Assembly (NCBI GenBank): GCA_020722815.1
Contig: DYKB01000001.1
Coordinates: 186,001 to 250,000 of the forward strand
From: Caldithrix sp.
GTDB lineage: Bacteria; Zhuqueibacterota; Zhuqueibacteria; Thermofontimicrobiales; Sulfurfontimicrobiaceae
Length of the DNA: 64,000 nt
Direction of reading: 5' to 3'
Shown: positions 63,276 through 64,000 of the stretch, in pieces
How the letters are laid out: each line of letters starts with the position of its first letter
Position numbering within the stretch: position 1 is the first letter of the stretch
Position numbers and translations under genes: made by a program
The notes under the pieces: model-generated
The model's database searches: none
Seen by the model: the letters and a program-made list of their open reading frames with translations, nothing else
Told to the model about the DNA's origin: nothing

Positions 63276-64000
63276 ATGGAACGTTTAGCGATTGGAGTTG
63301 ACGGCGGGGGATCTGAAACCCTGGGAATTTTAGTGAATGAATATGGGAGTATTTTAACTCAGGCGAAGGTCGGTCCCACAAATTATCAGGCCGTTGGCGG
63401 CCCAAGATTAAAACAGGAACTGGAAAAGCTTTTTCAATTATTGGGCGTGGGACAAAATCTTAAAGTCAGGCAAGTTGATCAAATTTACCTGGGATTAGCT
63501 GGTGCCGGGCGTGAAAGTGATAAAAAAGAAATATTATCGTTATTGGGTAATAATGATTACGCCGCTCGCATTTCGGTTGAAAGTGATGCCATGATTGCAT
63601 TGGCAGGTGCATTTAGTGGTTCGGAAGGTATCATCTTGATTGCCGGTACAGGTGCCATCTGTTTTGGAAGAAATAAAACGGGTCCAGTCGTTCGCTCCGG
63701 CGGCTGGGGATATTTATTGGGTGATGAAGGTAGTGGCTTTTTTATTGGGCAGCAGGCGATTATGGCTGCACTTAAAGACCTGGATGGCCGCGGTGAAAAA
63801 ACACGGCTGAGAGAAGAAATCGAACGCCGGTATCAACTTGCGCAGATAGACCTTATTATCCCGAAAATATATAAACAGGAAATTGATCGGGTGGAAATTT
63901 CCCGACTGGCACCGCTGGTGTTTGAATTGGCCGTGGAAAATGACCTCGCCGCAGCAGGAATCATTCGCCGGACGGGTCACGAACAGGGGAAATTGGTCAA
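63276..64000 (+). CDS. BadF/BcrA-family ATPase, probable N-acetylglucosamine kinase-like; partial at right edge
   Basis: ATG 63276 follows an AAGGAG site and the frame is open for 241 codons to the end of the window. The N-terminus 'ERLAIGVDGGGSETLGIL' is the phosphate-1 loop of the ASKHA sugar-kinase fold; 'YLGLAGAGRESDKKEI', 'VESDAMIALAGAFSG', 'GIILIAGTGAICFGRN' and 'RSGGWGYLLGDEGSGFFIG' match the BadF/BadG family, of which eukaryotic N-acetylglucosamine kinase is a member. In bacteria these usually phosphorylate amino sugars from cell-wall recycling. It follows bioY by 107 bp. Confidence 0.87.
   Translation, partial: MERLAIGVDGGGSETLGILVNEYGSILTQAKVGPTNYQAVGGPRLKQELEKLFQLLGVGQNLKVRQVDQIYLGLAGAGRESDKKEILSLLGNNDYAARISVESDAMIALAGAFSGSEGIILIAGTGAICFGRNKTGPVVRSGGWGYLLGDEGSGFFIGQQAIMAALKDLDGRGEKTRLREEIERRYQLAQIDLIIPKIYKQEIDRVEISRLAPLVFELAVENDLAAAGIIRRTGHEQGKLV

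Overview
The window is about 64 kb of AT-rich bacterial DNA. It most likely comes from a Gram-negative member of the FCB superphylum, close to candidate division KSB1 or Calditrichota. The evidence is indirect: a C-terminal type IX secretion-like sorting domain with the 'GQNYPNPFN' signature (51687-59615), a GWxTD-domain protein (45694-47133), a patatin fused to a BamA-like barrel (59684-62359) and a fused PurS-PurL (35352-38213). There is no marker RNA, so the phylum is an inference. I found no rRNA, tRNA, CRISPR array, intact insertion sequence or prophage.

Layout. 1-6901 is a minus-strand block: a very large CHAT-like / P-loop NTPase / TPR protein (its C-terminal end lies outside the window), a PflX-type radical SAM protein and a JAMM-DinG helicase fusion. 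7394-22395 is mixed: an unknown membrane coiled-coil protein, an MFS transporter, a GH2-like membrane protein that lacks the usual catalytic glutamate, an NhaC antiporter with an extra N-terminal domain, a sigma-54-type AAA+ regulator without GAFTGA, a C-terminal processing protease, a RACo-like activator, ClpP and an M42 aminopeptidase. Most of these are separated by clear intrinsic terminators.

22635-35152 is a long plus-strand surface-glycan locus: two acyltransferases, a polysaccharide deacetylase, a GT39-like membrane glycosyltransferase, an O-antigen ligase/polymerase-like protein, two GT4 glycosyltransferases, a broken ATP-sulfurylase gene and two tandem alkaline-phosphatase-superfamily enzymes. 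The second of these has Cys where the family nucleophile Thr is expected. 35352-41464 holds purSL-purQ and a soluble two-component pair.

41465-42099 is a gene-free AT-rich region with four perfect DnaA boxes and one near-perfect box, all in one orientation and spaced at 11/22 bp. It is a good candidate replication origin or DnaA-binding region, just upstream of smc. 42100-50535 continues with smc, a GWxTD protein, an orphan 64-aa gene, a secreted acetyl-xylan-esterase-like protein and a DUF4416 protein. 51083-64000 holds a tiny lipoprotein with a strong promoter and ribosome-binding site, a giant secreted SGNH-hydrolase/Ig-repeat protein, a patatin-BamA outer-membrane protein, BioY and the start of a BadF-type sugar kinase.

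Points most worth a second look: the candidate origin; the CHAT-like protein that appears to have lost both protease residues; the JAMM-DinG fusion; the pseudo-GH2 membrane protein; and the Cys-for-Thr phosphodiesterase paralogue. All assignments come from reading motifs; no database search was run.
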